A DNA stretch of 37,444 bases, taken from Saprospiraceae bacterium (GTDB lineage: Bacteria; Bacteroidota; Bacteroidia; Chitinophagales; Saprospiraceae). The notes beneath the pieces are model-generated. The model was given only the letters and a program-made list of their open reading frames with translations. It was not told the origin of the DNA and searched no databases. How positions within the stretch are numbered: the stretch's first letter is position 1; the number at the start of each line of letters is the position of its first letter. This document shows positions 1 through 8,115 of this stretch, in pieces. The stretch is taken from the NCBI GenBank assembly GCA_020848995.1, contig JADLHA010000014.1, positions 1 to 37,444 of the forward strand, written 5' to 3'. The translations under genes were made by a program, and so were the position numbers.

Positions 1-22
1 ATCGGCACCGATCGTCAATATT

Positions 23-1153
23 GTCTCAGTAATCCTTTGATTTTCTTATTGCAGTGACCCGCTGGTATTTACGATGCGATTGCGTATGATAGTCTCAGTA
101 ATCCTTTGATTTTCTTATTGCAGTGACGCAAGAAAATCTTGCGGACGTGGAAAGTGTTAGGTCTCAGTAATCCTTTGATTTTCTTATTGCAGGGACTCAC
201 TGCATGTACCTTGCTTCTAATCCTACTAGTCTCAGTAATCCTTTGATTTTCTTATTGCAGTGACAATCATTCCGGGGTTCCCATACCAAACCCAAGGGTC
301 TCAGTAATCCTTTGATTTTCTTATTGCAGTGACGAAGACCGCACCGAGTAGCCTCAGGGCGATTGCGTCTCAGTAATCCTTTGATTTTCTTATTGCAGTG
401 ACGCTCAGTACCACGTTAGCGCCGGCGGCGTGACTGTCTCAGTAATCCTTTGATTTTCTTATTGCAGTGACTATTATAATGGAAATCAACCGTGCTGCTC
501 AGTGTCTCAGTAATCCTTTGATTTTCTTATTGCAGTGACTTGGACGATATGATCCTTAATATGGATAAAAAAGTCTCAGTAATCCTTTGATTTTCTTATT
601 GCAGTGACAAGTCAAAGCGCATGGCAAAGACAAATAACAGTCTCAGTAATCCTTTGATTTTCTTATTGCAGTGACATGGAGGATTTATTATTAAACCCCC
701 CGACATTGTCTCAGTAATCCTTTGATTTTCTTATTGCAGTGACTTTCTCTGTGAATTCCGAATTCATGTGTGCCGTGTCTCAGTAATCCTTTGAATTTCT
801 TATTGCAGTGACTTTAAACGACAAAGATTTACAACGTGAACATTGTCTCAGTAATCCTTTGAATTTCTTATTGCAGTGACCCCCAACGTATTTGGCATGT
901 CGGGCCGCTGTGTGTCTCAGTAATCCTTTGAATTTCTTATTGCAGTGACACTCGCAGGGTGACCTATATTCGGGATTATGCGTCTCAGTAATCCTTTGAA
1001 TTTCTTATTGCAGTGACTGATAACGTGTCCCCAGATTGTATTACTGTTTGTCTCAGTAATCCTTTGAATTTCTTATTGCAGTGACCTTGAAAACTACTTA
1101 CATGACATACGGAGAACGTCTCAGTAATCCTTTGAATTTCTTATTGCAGTGAC
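23..1153 (-). CRISPR. CRISPR array, 17 visible repeats of 36 nt, open at the left edge
   Basis: Seventeen 36-nt repeats start at 23, 92, 161, 229, 298, 367, 436, 504, 573, 640, 708, 777, 845, 914, 982, 1050 and 1118. On the plus strand each begins GTCTCAGTAATCC and ends CTTATTGCAGTGAC. The 16 complete spacers are 31-33 nt and all different. Bases 1-22 look like a further, cut spacer, so the array continues to the left. Repeats 1-11 carry T at position 19 and repeats 12-17 carry A; repeat 3 also has T33 changed to G. The repeat ends form an imperfect inverted repeat (GTCTCAGTAAT against ATTGCAGTGAC). The minus strand is preferred because the repeat then ends ACTGAGAC, close to the ATTGAAAC-type 8-nt 5' tag of type III crRNAs, and because it continues the cas operon. 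Strand is inference; the array itself is certain. Confidence 0.98.
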
Positions 1154-1220
1154 CGCATAATTTTCCAACCTATTGATGATCAGTTGATTATCGCCATTTT
1201 TACTGGAGTCCAAATGCCCC
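1154..1220 (-). promoter_or_regulatory. candidate CRISPR leader
   Basis: This AT-leaning 67-nt stretch lies between the cas2 stop codon and the last repeat. If the array is read on the minus strand it is the only place for a leader, possibly extended into the end of cas2. No promoter motif is clear, so the array may be transcribed as the tail of the cas operon. If the array is instead read on the plus strand, the leader is outside the window. Confidence 0.4.
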
Positions 1221-1520
1221 CTACAGCCAATAAACCAACTTTTCATGCAATAAACTTTCCAATTCGGGTCTGTCGCCAAAATACGAAGTATTCCGCAATA
1301 TCCGGCCACTTACCGGCAAGATGTAACACTTGTCCGGAGGAGCAATATTTGAAAGCAGCAGGTTCAGCTTCTTTGCACAAAACTCCCATTGCGCCTCGGT
1401 GTGGTTGCCACAAAATATGCTGTACTGCAAACGCACAAAACCCAGGGCCTCGAGCCGCCGGGCAAGACGGGTACGCAGCGCATCCGACTCAATGTCGTAC
1501 ATGACCATTCGCCAGGCCAT
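1221..1520 (-). CDS. cas2: CRISPR-associated protein Cas2
   Basis: A 99-residue protein of normal Cas2 length. The first beta strand, VMYDIESDALRTRLA, carries the conserved Asp (D9), followed by the typical stretch LGFVRLQYSIFCG. Cas2 forms the dimer at the centre of the Cas1-Cas2 integrase, which inserts new spacers at the leader end of the array. The start overlaps the cas1 end by 32 nt, suggesting coupled translation. It is the last gene before the array. Base composition matches cas1 and the chromosomal genes rather than the AT-rich cmr block. Confidence 0.95.
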   Translation of the reverse strand: MAWRMVMYDIESDALRTRLARRLEALGFVRLQYSIFCGNHTEAQWEFCAKKLNLLLSNIAPPDKCYILPVSGRILRNTSYFGDRPELESLLHEKLVYWL

Positions 1521-2469
1521 CGTATTGCATTATGGTCTTCGCCAATTGTCGGCTGTGGTAATGGATGTGGTCCGATTTCCGGATCTTCTTTCTGTTGAGC
1601 AAACTGCGCTGGTTCATCCGGTCAAAGTAGCTGCCTATCAACAAACGGATGCTGGACTTGCCCAACTTAGTCTGCCCATCCGCAAGCTCTTTCTCCGAAA
1701 TTTTTTTTCGAAGCACCAGTTCAATTAATATCCGGTCGACCCAGGGGCGAAATGGCTCGATCAGGTCGTACGCCAGGGTCGGCTTATCGTGGCGGATGGC
1801 ATGGTAAATACCCATATAAGGGTCGAGGCCCGCAATGACCAGACTGGCCTCGGTCTGGCCGTACAATATGCCGTACAGGTAATTGAGACAGGCATTAAAT
1901 GCGTCTCGGGGAGTCCTCTGCCGCCTACCCTCAAACTCGAGGTGACGTTCCAAGGCTCGGGAGATACTGGCCCAGTACCGTCGCGAACTCATGCCCTCCA
2001 GCCCACGCAGCCGGTCTGGATCTTCGCAGACCTCCATTTGACCGATGGCAGCATCCATGCGCTTGACAGCCGCCTGAAGCTCTGCATCCACAGAGGGCAT
2101 CCGGTCAGCGAGCCACCGTAAATTCTGGGCCTGGTGCTTAACCTTGCTCGCGAGCAGGCTTCCCATCCACCTCAAAGCATCTGGTGAATCGGCAAAGTAG
2201 GCCTGCTGCTTGCGCAGCGTCGCAATATTGCCGTATTTATGACTCCACAACCATGCTTCCACCTTGCCGTTGTTGCCATACAACAACACGGGCACCTGAT
2301 GGCGCGCCGCCTCGACCAGCACCGGCGTCGTGACCGACACGGCCTTCATGATGTTGATGCTGTGCAGTTTGACAAAACTGAGCTTGTGAACGGTTTCTCC
2401 CAGGGATATTTTTAACATGCCGCCTTCAAGTTCGAGTCGCGCTCCGTAATCGTCGATGAAGAGGTTCAT
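1489..2469 (-). CDS. cas1: CRISPR-associated endonuclease/integrase Cas1
   Basis: A 326-residue Cas1 of full length. It is the metal-dependent integrase that joins prespacers to the array. The expected metal ligands are visible: E158 in LRGLEGMSSRRYW, H223 in DPYMGIYHA, and D235 (with E238) in LAYDLIEPFRPWVD. The N-terminal beta domain begins MNLFIDDYGARLELEGG. There is no RT fusion; the reverse transcriptase is a separate gene ending 12 nt upstream. cas1, cas2, the RT and cas6 form a compact run with similar, relatively GC-rich composition. No inactivating change is visible. Confidence 0.97.
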   Translation of the reverse strand: MNLFIDDYGARLELEGGMLKISLGETVHKLSFVKLHSINIMKAVSVTTPVLVEAARHQVPVLLYGNNGKVEAWLWSHKYGNIATLRKQQAYFADSPDALRWMGSLLASKVKHQAQNLRWLADRMPSVDAELQAAVKRMDAAIGQMEVCEDPDRLRGLEGMSSRRYWASISRALERHLEFEGRRQRTPRDAFNACLNYLYGILYGQTEASLVIAGLDPYMGIYHAIRHDKPTLAYDLIEPFRPWVDRILIELVLRKKISEKELADGQTKLGKSSIRLLIGSYFDRMNQRSLLNRKKIRKSDHIHYHSRQLAKTIMQYDGLANGHVRH

Positions 2470-2481
2470 ATCAGGAAAGGT

Positions 2482-3552
2482 TCAGTACAGGTATGGACAG
2501 TCCAGCCAATCCACGCTTTCGAAATCCTCCAGGGCAAACTGCGCTTGCTCAAAGGCTTCCGCCAGTTTCCGCCATTCGGGATCGTCTTCGGTGAGCACCT
2601 GCCGGGCAAACTCTAACTTGCCACGGAGCTCCTGCTCAAAAAGTTTGAGCTTCTTTCCCGAAGCGCCCGTCTGGTAGCGGGATTCGAGCTCGAAAAAGGC
2701 CCGGTAGCGCTCGATCTCCCTGCCAAGCCTGCCGAGGTAGTTGCCGGGAAGTCGCAATCCATCTTCTCCCAACTCAATTCCCGTGATCTCCTTGGCTTCG
2801 CTATCCCCAAACCAGCGGACTTTGGATGGGTTGACCTCGAAACCCGACTCGCGAATGATCAGCCGCAGGTCGTGATACTCTCCTTTGCCAATGGGCTCTG
2901 ATGACGAAAAGCTCAGGTCGTCGGCGTACCGGGTGTATTGCATGCAACTGCGATGAGCATAGCCGGAGAGGTGTTGATCCATTTCCAGGCTGGCAAAGTT
3001 CGACAAAGCAGGGGAAGTCGGAGCCCCCATGGGCAATCGCTGCCGGTAGCACACCAGGCCGGTCAGGAGTTGGCGGAGTCCGGCATCGAAATGCCGGAAG
3101 TGAGTTTGCCAGACGCCATCAATTTTTTCATCGCTGACCTGGTGGAAAAAGTCTTTAAGGTCGATGTTCAGCAAATAGCGACAGCCGAGGTGCCGGAGTG
3201 CGTTGCCAACAACGGTGCGATCGTCGTCTTCGCTCTTGGCCCGGGTAAACCCATAGGCGCATTCCGGCCGCAGGGGCAGGTAGGCCGACTGGAGGAAATC
3301 GTTGAGCCGGGACTGGACGGATTTCAGCCGGCCCTGCGGATCCTCGATCAGCCGGAAACCACCCTTGGGCTTGCGCACGGAATAGCAGTTGTACTTAGGC
3401 TGTAGCGCAAGCAGCTGCAATCGGTATGCATCTATCCGGAGGCTTACTGCCAGGTCCTGGCAATTCCGCAGCTGACCGAACTTTGCTGCGCCTCCTCGCA
3501 TGCGTAACTTGCCTGTCATAGCCGGGTCATTTCGCTTTTCAAAGAGCGTCAT
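2482..3552 (-). CDS. CRISPR-associated stand-alone reverse transcriptase, retron-like
   Basis: A 356-residue reverse transcriptase. RT motifs occur in order: KPKGGFRLIEDP (61-72), NIDLKDFF with the first catalytic Asp (D131), LPMGAPTSPALSN (173-185), and YADDLSFS with the catalytic pair (209-215). Two motifs associated with retron RTs are also present: NALRH (117-121) just before DLKDFF, and ITG (256-258) in the place of VTG. There is no maturase or Cas1 fusion. The start codon overlaps the cas6 stop (ATGA), and cas1 begins 12 nt after the stop, so it belongs to the adaptation module. Established for related systems: RTs linked to Cas1 in type III loci allow spacer acquisition from RNA. Applying that here is inference. 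The overlap leaves no room for an upstream retron msr-msd RNA outside cas6. Confidence 0.93.
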   Translation of the reverse strand: MTLFEKRNDPAMTGKLRMRGGAAKFGQLRNCQDLAVSLRIDAYRLQLLALQPKYNCYSVRKPKGGFRLIEDPQGRLKSVQSRLNDFLQSAYLPLRPECAYGFTRAKSEDDDRTVVGNALRHLGCRYLLNIDLKDFFHQVSDEKIDGVWQTHFRHFDAGLRQLLTGLVCYRQRLPMGAPTSPALSNFASLEMDQHLSGYAHRSCMQYTRYADDLSFSSSEPIGKGEYHDLRLIIRESGFEVNPSKVRWFGDSEAKEITGIELGEDGLRLPGNYLGRLGREIERYRAFFELESRYQTGASGKKLKLFEQELRGKLEFARQVLTEDDPEWRKLAEAFEQAQFALEDFESVDWLDCPYLY

Positions 3553-4349
3553 CCATCGTTTGGCCCAGGTCTGCGGAGCTTTCTCAGGGTTCCGTATCCT
3601 AGGCTAACGAGCTGGCCGAGGGCGATCTCGTCGGGCAGTTCGGCGTTGATGCCGACCTGCAGGTCCACCGAAACATAGCTCAGCGTCTCGCTACCGGTTT
3701 TGGGTAGGTATTTTGCGGTTTTAAAGGCTTTGAGGTCGAGGGTCTTTACGGTGAGCACTCGGCGGCTGAGGGCATCCGAACCCACGGATTCGGCGAAGTT
3801 GCGGAGATGTTGGCCAACGAGGTGTTCGATCAGCGCCAGTTTGTCCTGGAAAAATATGAGTTTCCGGAATTCCTGGTATCGTTCCTCGTTGAAAGGCAGG
3901 TAGTGGCTGAGGGAGTAGGGGACGAGCCGTAGGCCGGTGTCGCGAAAGTTCAGGTCGAAATTTTCGGATTGCGCCTCGACGACCTGCAGTTGAAGGGCGT
4001 TGCCTCCCCATCGGATCACGGGTTCCGGCTGTTGTTCCACGAATTGCCGAAGCGCACCGGCGCCCTGAGCCACGCCCCAGATGGCGGCCAGAGGCGTTCG
4101 CCCCATTTGCTCAAAGCGGAACTGTATCCTCGGATAGCGCACCAGGTTGCCGCTGCCGTTGGCATGCACGAGCTTGCGCCCACCGTATTCCACCTCATCC
4201 GGTCCCGCCGCGTCAAAATGGTTGTGCCAAACATCCTGCCGAGGGTCCTGCAAATGCAGGATCTCCTTCTTGAACTGTGGGATCATGTCGGGACGCAGCC
4301 CGAGACCGTAAACTACTTTGAAGGTGGGGAGGGTCATGGTTATATTCAT
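3549..4349 (-). CDS. cas6: CRISPR RNA-processing endonuclease Cas6
   Basis: A 266-residue RAMP-fold protein. Cas6 cuts the long array transcript within each repeat to release crRNAs. The C-terminus has the glycine-rich loop expected of Cas6 (GQLVSLGYGTLRKL, near 246-259). The N-terminus TLPTFKVVYGLGLRP and the stretch YPRIQFRF...AAIWGVAQGAGALRQFV resemble Cas6 proteins of Bacteroidota. Candidate catalytic histidines lie in WHNHF near residue 40. It starts 114 nt after cmr6 and overlaps the RT by ATGA, so it begins the adaptation-side gene block. A second in-frame ATG four codons on could be the true start. Identification rests on the C-terminal loop and context, so it is less certain than cas1 or cas10. 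Confidence 0.82.
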   Translation of the reverse strand: MNITMTLPTFKVVYGLGLRPDMIPQFKKEILHLQDPRQDVWHNHFDAAGPDEVEYGGRKLVHANGSGNLVRYPRIQFRFEQMGRTPLAAIWGVAQGAGALRQFVEQQPEPVIRWGGNALQLQVVEAQSENFDLNFRDTGLRLVPYSLSHYLPFNEERYQEFRKLIFFQDKLALIEHLVGQHLRNFAESVGSDALSRRVLTVKTLDLKAFKTAKYLPKTGSETLSYVSVDLQVGINAELPDEIALGQLVSLGYGTLRKLRRPGPNDG

Positions 4350-4463
4350 TTCACTAAATGGTTGAAAAAAGAAGTTGCTAACCTACACAAGGGTTTGCTG
4401 TAATTGAATGGGTTATTGTCTGTTCATTGAATATCTCAATATAGGTCCGGGTGTTGTTAGTTG

Positions 4464-5585
4464 TCAGGCATTTTTCACATAGGTCATATCTTGAATTCTG
4501 AGATTGGGTCTTTTGCCAACAACGTTCATTTTTACTTGTATGATTGTTCCGGCTGAAGGTGGATTGGTGATGCCTACTAATTTGTACTTTTCCTCAACAC
4601 CCTTAATTATTGCTTTGATTTCATTGCCTTGAATTACCTGACAAAATAAAAGTGCTTTATCTTTTATCTGTCCTGTGAATGTAATAAGTTCAGGCGGTTC
4701 TTGAGGGGTATTTTTTGCAGAAGGAGAAGAAAATTGGCCGTAGCCCACGTTGGTTTTGGCGCCAAGTCCTGAATACAAAATAATGTCTTGAATTAATGTG
4801 CGCTTTTTACTTGCATCTATCTCTGGAATAACCACACTGTTCCTTAAATCAAATTTGAATTCATACACTACGTTGGGCATCACTTTAAGGAATTGTATAG
4901 GATTTGGGTCGGAAAAGGGATCTAATTCAGGGCTGTTGTTTCTGTTTTTATGCGGTGTGAGGTAATCATTGTAGAATAATCTTCCTTGAGATGATTTGAA
5001 GTTGGACTGGATTTCTACAGGAACGGCATCAAAGAAAATATCCCGGTTGTAAATTGTTTTAGGTTTATTTTCATAAACACCCTCAAACATCTCCTTTTCA
5101 AACATATCAATCTTCTTTCTGTCCCCTGCATTTTCATGATTAAGAATAATACTAGTAATGTTGTTTATTAAATGAGAAATTAACTCATAACGCGGATTGC
5201 GAAAGGAATCATCAACCGCTCTTTTTTTGTATTGTGAAGGAAACCAACCACGAACTGCACCTTTTATAGAACTACCCGGAATAACCGGCATTCCGGTTGT
5301 GTGGTCAAAATAGAACCCGATTTTTAGGGCATTCTCACCTTCCATACCTTTTGAAACATCATGCGAATAGCCACTACCAATTAATAATCCCGGATAAGTG
5401 GTTACCAGCTTAAACGGTTCAGCATTAACACCTGTATCGTTGGCATTGGAATAAATAACCCTTTTAATCGGGCTTAAAGTTTCGATATTCTTTAACCGCT
5501 CTATGGCATCAGTATTTACAAGTGCCTCAGGGGTGGGGTTAAAGTATTTGGAATAAAATAAATATCCCGGATTTGCTAGTGACAT
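4464..5585 (-). CDS. cmr6: type III-B RAMP protein Cmr6
   Basis: A 373-residue RAMP protein. Cmr6 (a Cas7-type subunit) caps the Cmr backbone near the 3' end of the crRNA. Visible motifs are GMPVIPGSSIKGAVRGWF (near 118-135), the standard RAMP loop, and GLGAKTNVGYGQF near 274-286, the glycine-rich C-terminal loop. It is the last gene of the cmr block, 11 nt after cmr5. A 114-nt gap separates it from cas6, and the base composition changes there. The length is somewhat above the usual Cmr6, because of a C-terminal beta-rich tail of about 75 residues after the loop that may be an added OB-like domain (inference). Confidence 0.9.
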   Translation of the reverse strand: MSLANPGYLFYSKYFNPTPEALVNTDAIERLKNIETLSPIKRVIYSNANDTGVNAEPFKLVTTYPGLLIGSGYSHDVSKGMEGENALKIGFYFDHTTGMPVIPGSSIKGAVRGWFPSQYKKRAVDDSFRNPRYELISHLINNITSIILNHENAGDRKKIDMFEKEMFEGVYENKPKTIYNRDIFFDAVPVEIQSNFKSSQGRLFYNDYLTPHKNRNNSPELDPFSDPNPIQFLKVMPNVVYEFKFDLRNSVVIPEIDASKKRTLIQDIILYSGLGAKTNVGYGQFSSPSAKNTPQEPPELITFTGQIKDKALLFCQVIQGNEIKAIIKGVEEKYKLVGITNPPSAGTIIQVKMNVVGKRPNLRIQDMTYVKNA

Positions 5586-5596
5586 GGCTTTCTTAT

Positions 5597-6004
5597 TTAG
5601 TCATTATGAGATTCATCTATTTCAAAAGTGCGCAACGCCAGTTTGAATGAAACTGCAATTGCAGATATGCGATTACGGAATTGTTTCTTTCCAACAGTAT
5701 TCCAATTTTGCCAGTTGGTAGTCAAATGATCTTTAAGCCCTGTTGCGGCGATGCCATATTTAATGCAATAAATACTAAACAAAGCATCTACTATTTTCTT
5801 CTTATCATCATTAGCGATAAAAGCCATACATGCAGGCATCACACCCATTTGAACTATACTACCGCCAAATGAAGAAATATAACCTTTGTATTTATTAGGA
5901 ATCTGATCATTTGAAGTGAATAATACCCGGTTCGCAGGAGGCGAAGCCAAATCCGCCTCCAGATACGCTAATGCCAAAGAAATTAATTCAGGTGTTGGTT
6001 TCAT
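5597..6004 (-). CDS. cmr5: type III-B small subunit Cmr5
   Basis: A 135-residue, helix-rich protein without RAMP loops, in the expected position between cmr4 and cmr6. Cmr5 is the small subunit that lines the belly of the Cmr complex beside the Cmr4 backbone. It overlaps cmr4 by ATGA and ends 11 nt before cmr6. Size, predicted helical content (for example SLALAYLEADLA and the C-terminal RISAIAVSFKLALRTFEID) and gene order support the call. Sequence motifs alone would be weak, as is usual for this family. Confidence 0.85.
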   Translation of the reverse strand: MKPTPELISLALAYLEADLASPPANRVLFTSNDQIPNKYKGYISSFGGSIVQMGVMPACMAFIANDDKKKIVDALFSIYCIKYGIAATGLKDHLTTNWQNWNTVGKKQFRNRISAIAVSFKLALRTFEIDESHND

Positions 6005-6879
6005 TGTGCAGGAGTTTTATCGGTTAATGGTATTTCAAATAGCTGGCAAAAACCATAGCCAATACTTCCATTTGCGCCTATTTGAACTGGGTTGACAAGC
6101 AGTGATTTACTGAAGGCATCGAAAGCATTATCGTCTTTGGGATAAAGCACAAAAAACGCCAGTCGGGTATCTGCAGACAATACTTGTTCATACCAAAGAT
6201 TGCCGCTACGTCCGTCATTGAGGGTATTACGGGCTATTACAGGTAATTTGAAATCACTGACCAATTCCACAAAGTTTGCATCGCTTAGAATGGCAACATT
6301 ATCACCCAAATGGGATTGAGTTGCTGACCATCCAGCAGGAATCGTTTGCGGTGTTAATGAAACATCTTCCAAATCAACTTCAGCCTGACCTGCGCCGAAG
6401 TGAATACCAGGACTGGTTCCCTGGGGAAAACTGGTCAAAGCAGACCAATGGTCAGTTGCAGGTTTTTTACCAAATACGCCTGCCCGGTAGAGTAAATTTT
6501 TCAGCAGCCAGGGGCTGGTAGCGTTGTAGTATGGAATTTCTAATCCTCTCAGCGGAATGGAAAGCAAATCTGCCTGCAGAAAACGATATTTCCCTGCTTG
6601 CAAACTTTCTTCCCCGTCTTTTTTGTCTGCCCCAAAAATTTCATTGACAGAAGCCTCATTAACATTCAAATAATTTCGACAATATTCCCGAAGCGCTCCC
6701 TTCAAACTACTGGAATTGATGCAGGGAAAATTTGTTGCAGGATCTCGTTGAATGAGATTGTCAATTACACCGTAATTTTCACTCCCGCTCCCCACATGTA
6801 AGTTGGTTAATGTCCGGATTCCAAACATGGCCACCTGATAGCGGTATTCGGGATTTGAAATTGTTTGTTGAGATAGCAT
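6001..6879 (-). CDS. cmr4: type III-B backbone subunit Cmr4 (Cas7-like RNase)
   Basis: A 292-residue Cas7-type protein. Several copies form the filament that holds the crRNA and cut target RNA at 6-nt steps. The N-terminus TLTNLHVGSGSENYGVIDNL matches the Cmr4 signature. D40 in VIDNLIQRD corresponds to the catalytic Asp of Cmr4, so target RNA cleavage is probably kept. CINSSSLKGALREYC is the RAMP loop, and GANGSIGYGFCQLF the C-terminal glycine loop. It lies 12 nt after cmr3 and overlaps cmr5. Target RNA cleavage in type III systems normally ends Cas10 signalling. Confidence 0.95.
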   Translation of the reverse strand: MLSQQTISNPEYRYQVAMFGIRTLTNLHVGSGSENYGVIDNLIQRDPATNFPCINSSSLKGALREYCRNYLNVNEASVNEIFGADKKDGEESLQAGKYRFLQADLLSIPLRGLEIPYYNATSPWLLKNLLYRAGVFGKKPATDHWSALTSFPQGTSPGIHFGAGQAEVDLEDVSLTPQTIPAGWSATQSHLGDNVAILSDANFVELVSDFKLPVIARNTLNDGRSGNLWYEQVLSADTRLAFFVLYPKDDNAFDAFSKSLLVNPVQIGANGSIGYGFCQLFEIPLTDKTPAQ

Positions 6880-6891
6880 AATCTATGTTGT

Positions 6892-8115
6892 TTAAGCAGT
6901 TTTTATAATGAAGTAATTGTATCCGATATTGCGCCAATTCGTCTGGCTAATTAACACTTTTGCAATTTCTAAAGCATTCTTAGTGAAAATTACACTGCCT
7001 CTTTTCAGCAAATGATAACAGTCTGATTTTTCAGAGAAACTCAGTCTGGCGAAGTTTGTTTTATCTTCTTTGTTGCCCAATGCAGATATATCACGACTGA
7101 AAGATCTGAAGCGCACAGTTTCTCCATTTACCAATAAACTTTTTTCCAGTAGTTGGTTTTCCGGGATGTAAGCATCACTAAGTAGAATAATTTTTGAAAT
7201 TGGGCCTGATGTTCCTATTGGGTCAAGCCAGGTTGTATCTATATGGTCTTTGTTATCAGTGATGCTGATTTGAAATACACTTTGTTCTTTACCCATTAAA
7301 ACAATTCGAGGACTGTCAGTCGAAAGGGTTGTACTATCACTTAGTTGAATATAAAAAGAAAACGACCAATCTTCTGCCAACTCAAATCTGTCATTCAAAG
7401 GACGTTCTGAATATTTTTCATCGATGCCATTTGTTTCAAGAACAGCATTATTTATATCTTTTAGAATTCCCAAGTTTTTGAAATCTCGTTTCAAGTATGC
7501 TTCGGTTGTATCTGATTCAGAAAAATCTCTGCTTACATGCTTAAATACCCCCACCTGCGTAGAATTCTTAACTACCTGTGAAAGACCGATTTCCTTATCA
7601 CCGGTGATGTCATTCAAATATTCGGAGAAAGGAAATTTTAATAGATATGGCACTGCCAAATTACTATTGTTGTAGTAGTGGAGTTTTATTGAATTGGCTT
7701 TTCTTCCGTTAATATCATTGTATTCCACTTCGCTGCCTGCCATCAATTTATATTCTTTTCCATCATCTATAACAACATCTTTGGAATTCAAAAAATAATG
7801 ACCCGAACCATTCAACTGAAAGAAAACCGGACTGAGTTTTTCAATCTTACCATAATCAGGAATAATAGTTTCCGGCTTAAAACCCACACTGCCGACAAGG
7901 TCTTTAGGGTTTCCGGTCGCTCCGGTTACTCTTGGTTTGGCTAAACCATGCTGCAGCAACAACTGATGCCGTATTAAACCTAAAAGTGTGCTTTGCTGAG
8001 GAAAGATTGCGCTTTTCTGATAATAGCTCTGTTTGTTGCCTAACTCGGCATTCAATTCCTGCCCGAAAAAGTAAGGCGCTAAAGGTTTTAGGTTTATCTT
8101 ATACCACTTCGACAT
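6892..8115 (-). CDS. cmr3: type III-B RAMP protein Cmr3 (Cas5-like)
   Basis: The likely product has 407 residues and starts MSKWYKINLKPLAPYFFGQ. An upstream in-frame ATG at 8175 would add 20 residues that do not look like Cmr3 and overlap cas10 by 77 nt. The chosen start overlaps cas10 by 17 nt. Cmr3 binds the 5' tag of the crRNA and joins Cas10 to the backbone. The N-terminal beta strand is followed by the typical stretch AIFPQQSTLLGLIRHQLL, in which a helix begins with the STLLG motif of Cmr3/Cas5 proteins. The gene is AT-rich, like its cmr neighbours. Confidence 0.92.
   Translation of the reverse strand: MSKWYKINLKPLAPYFFGQELNAELGNKQSYYQKSAIFPQQSTLLGLIRHQLLLQHGLAKPRVTGATGNPKDLVGSVGFKPETIIPDYGKIEKLSPVFFQLNGSGHYFLNSKDVVIDDGKEYKLMAGSEVEYNDINGRKANSIKLHYYNNSNLAVPYLLKFPFSEYLNDITGDKEIGLSQVVKNSTQVGVFKHVSRDFSESDTTEAYLKRDFKNLGILKDINNAVLETNGIDEKYSERPLNDRFELAEDWSFSFYIQLSDSTTLSTDSPRIVLMGKEQSVFQISITDNKDHIDTTWLDPIGTSGPISKIILLSDAYIPENQLLEKSLLVNGETVRFRSFSRDISALGNKEDKTNFARLSFSEKSDCYHLLKRGSVIFTKNALEIAKVLISQTNWRNIGYNYFIIKTA

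Noticed and set aside
59-1117. Spacers seem to read as protein on the plus strand, hinting at capture from sense mRNA.
   Set aside because: Hand count gives 17 of 48 plus-strand frames closed by a stop, about what 31-33-nt random sequence gives, and purine content is near half (263 of 519). There is no real strand signal.
2938-3405. Plus-strand frames opposite the RT and other cas genes.
   Set aside because: All lie antisense to genes with clear motifs.
3549-4349. A retron msr-msd RNA upstream of the RT.
   Set aside because: The RT start overlaps cas6, so any such RNA would have to lie inside cas6 coding sequence. I saw no obvious inverted repeats there, though folding was not run.
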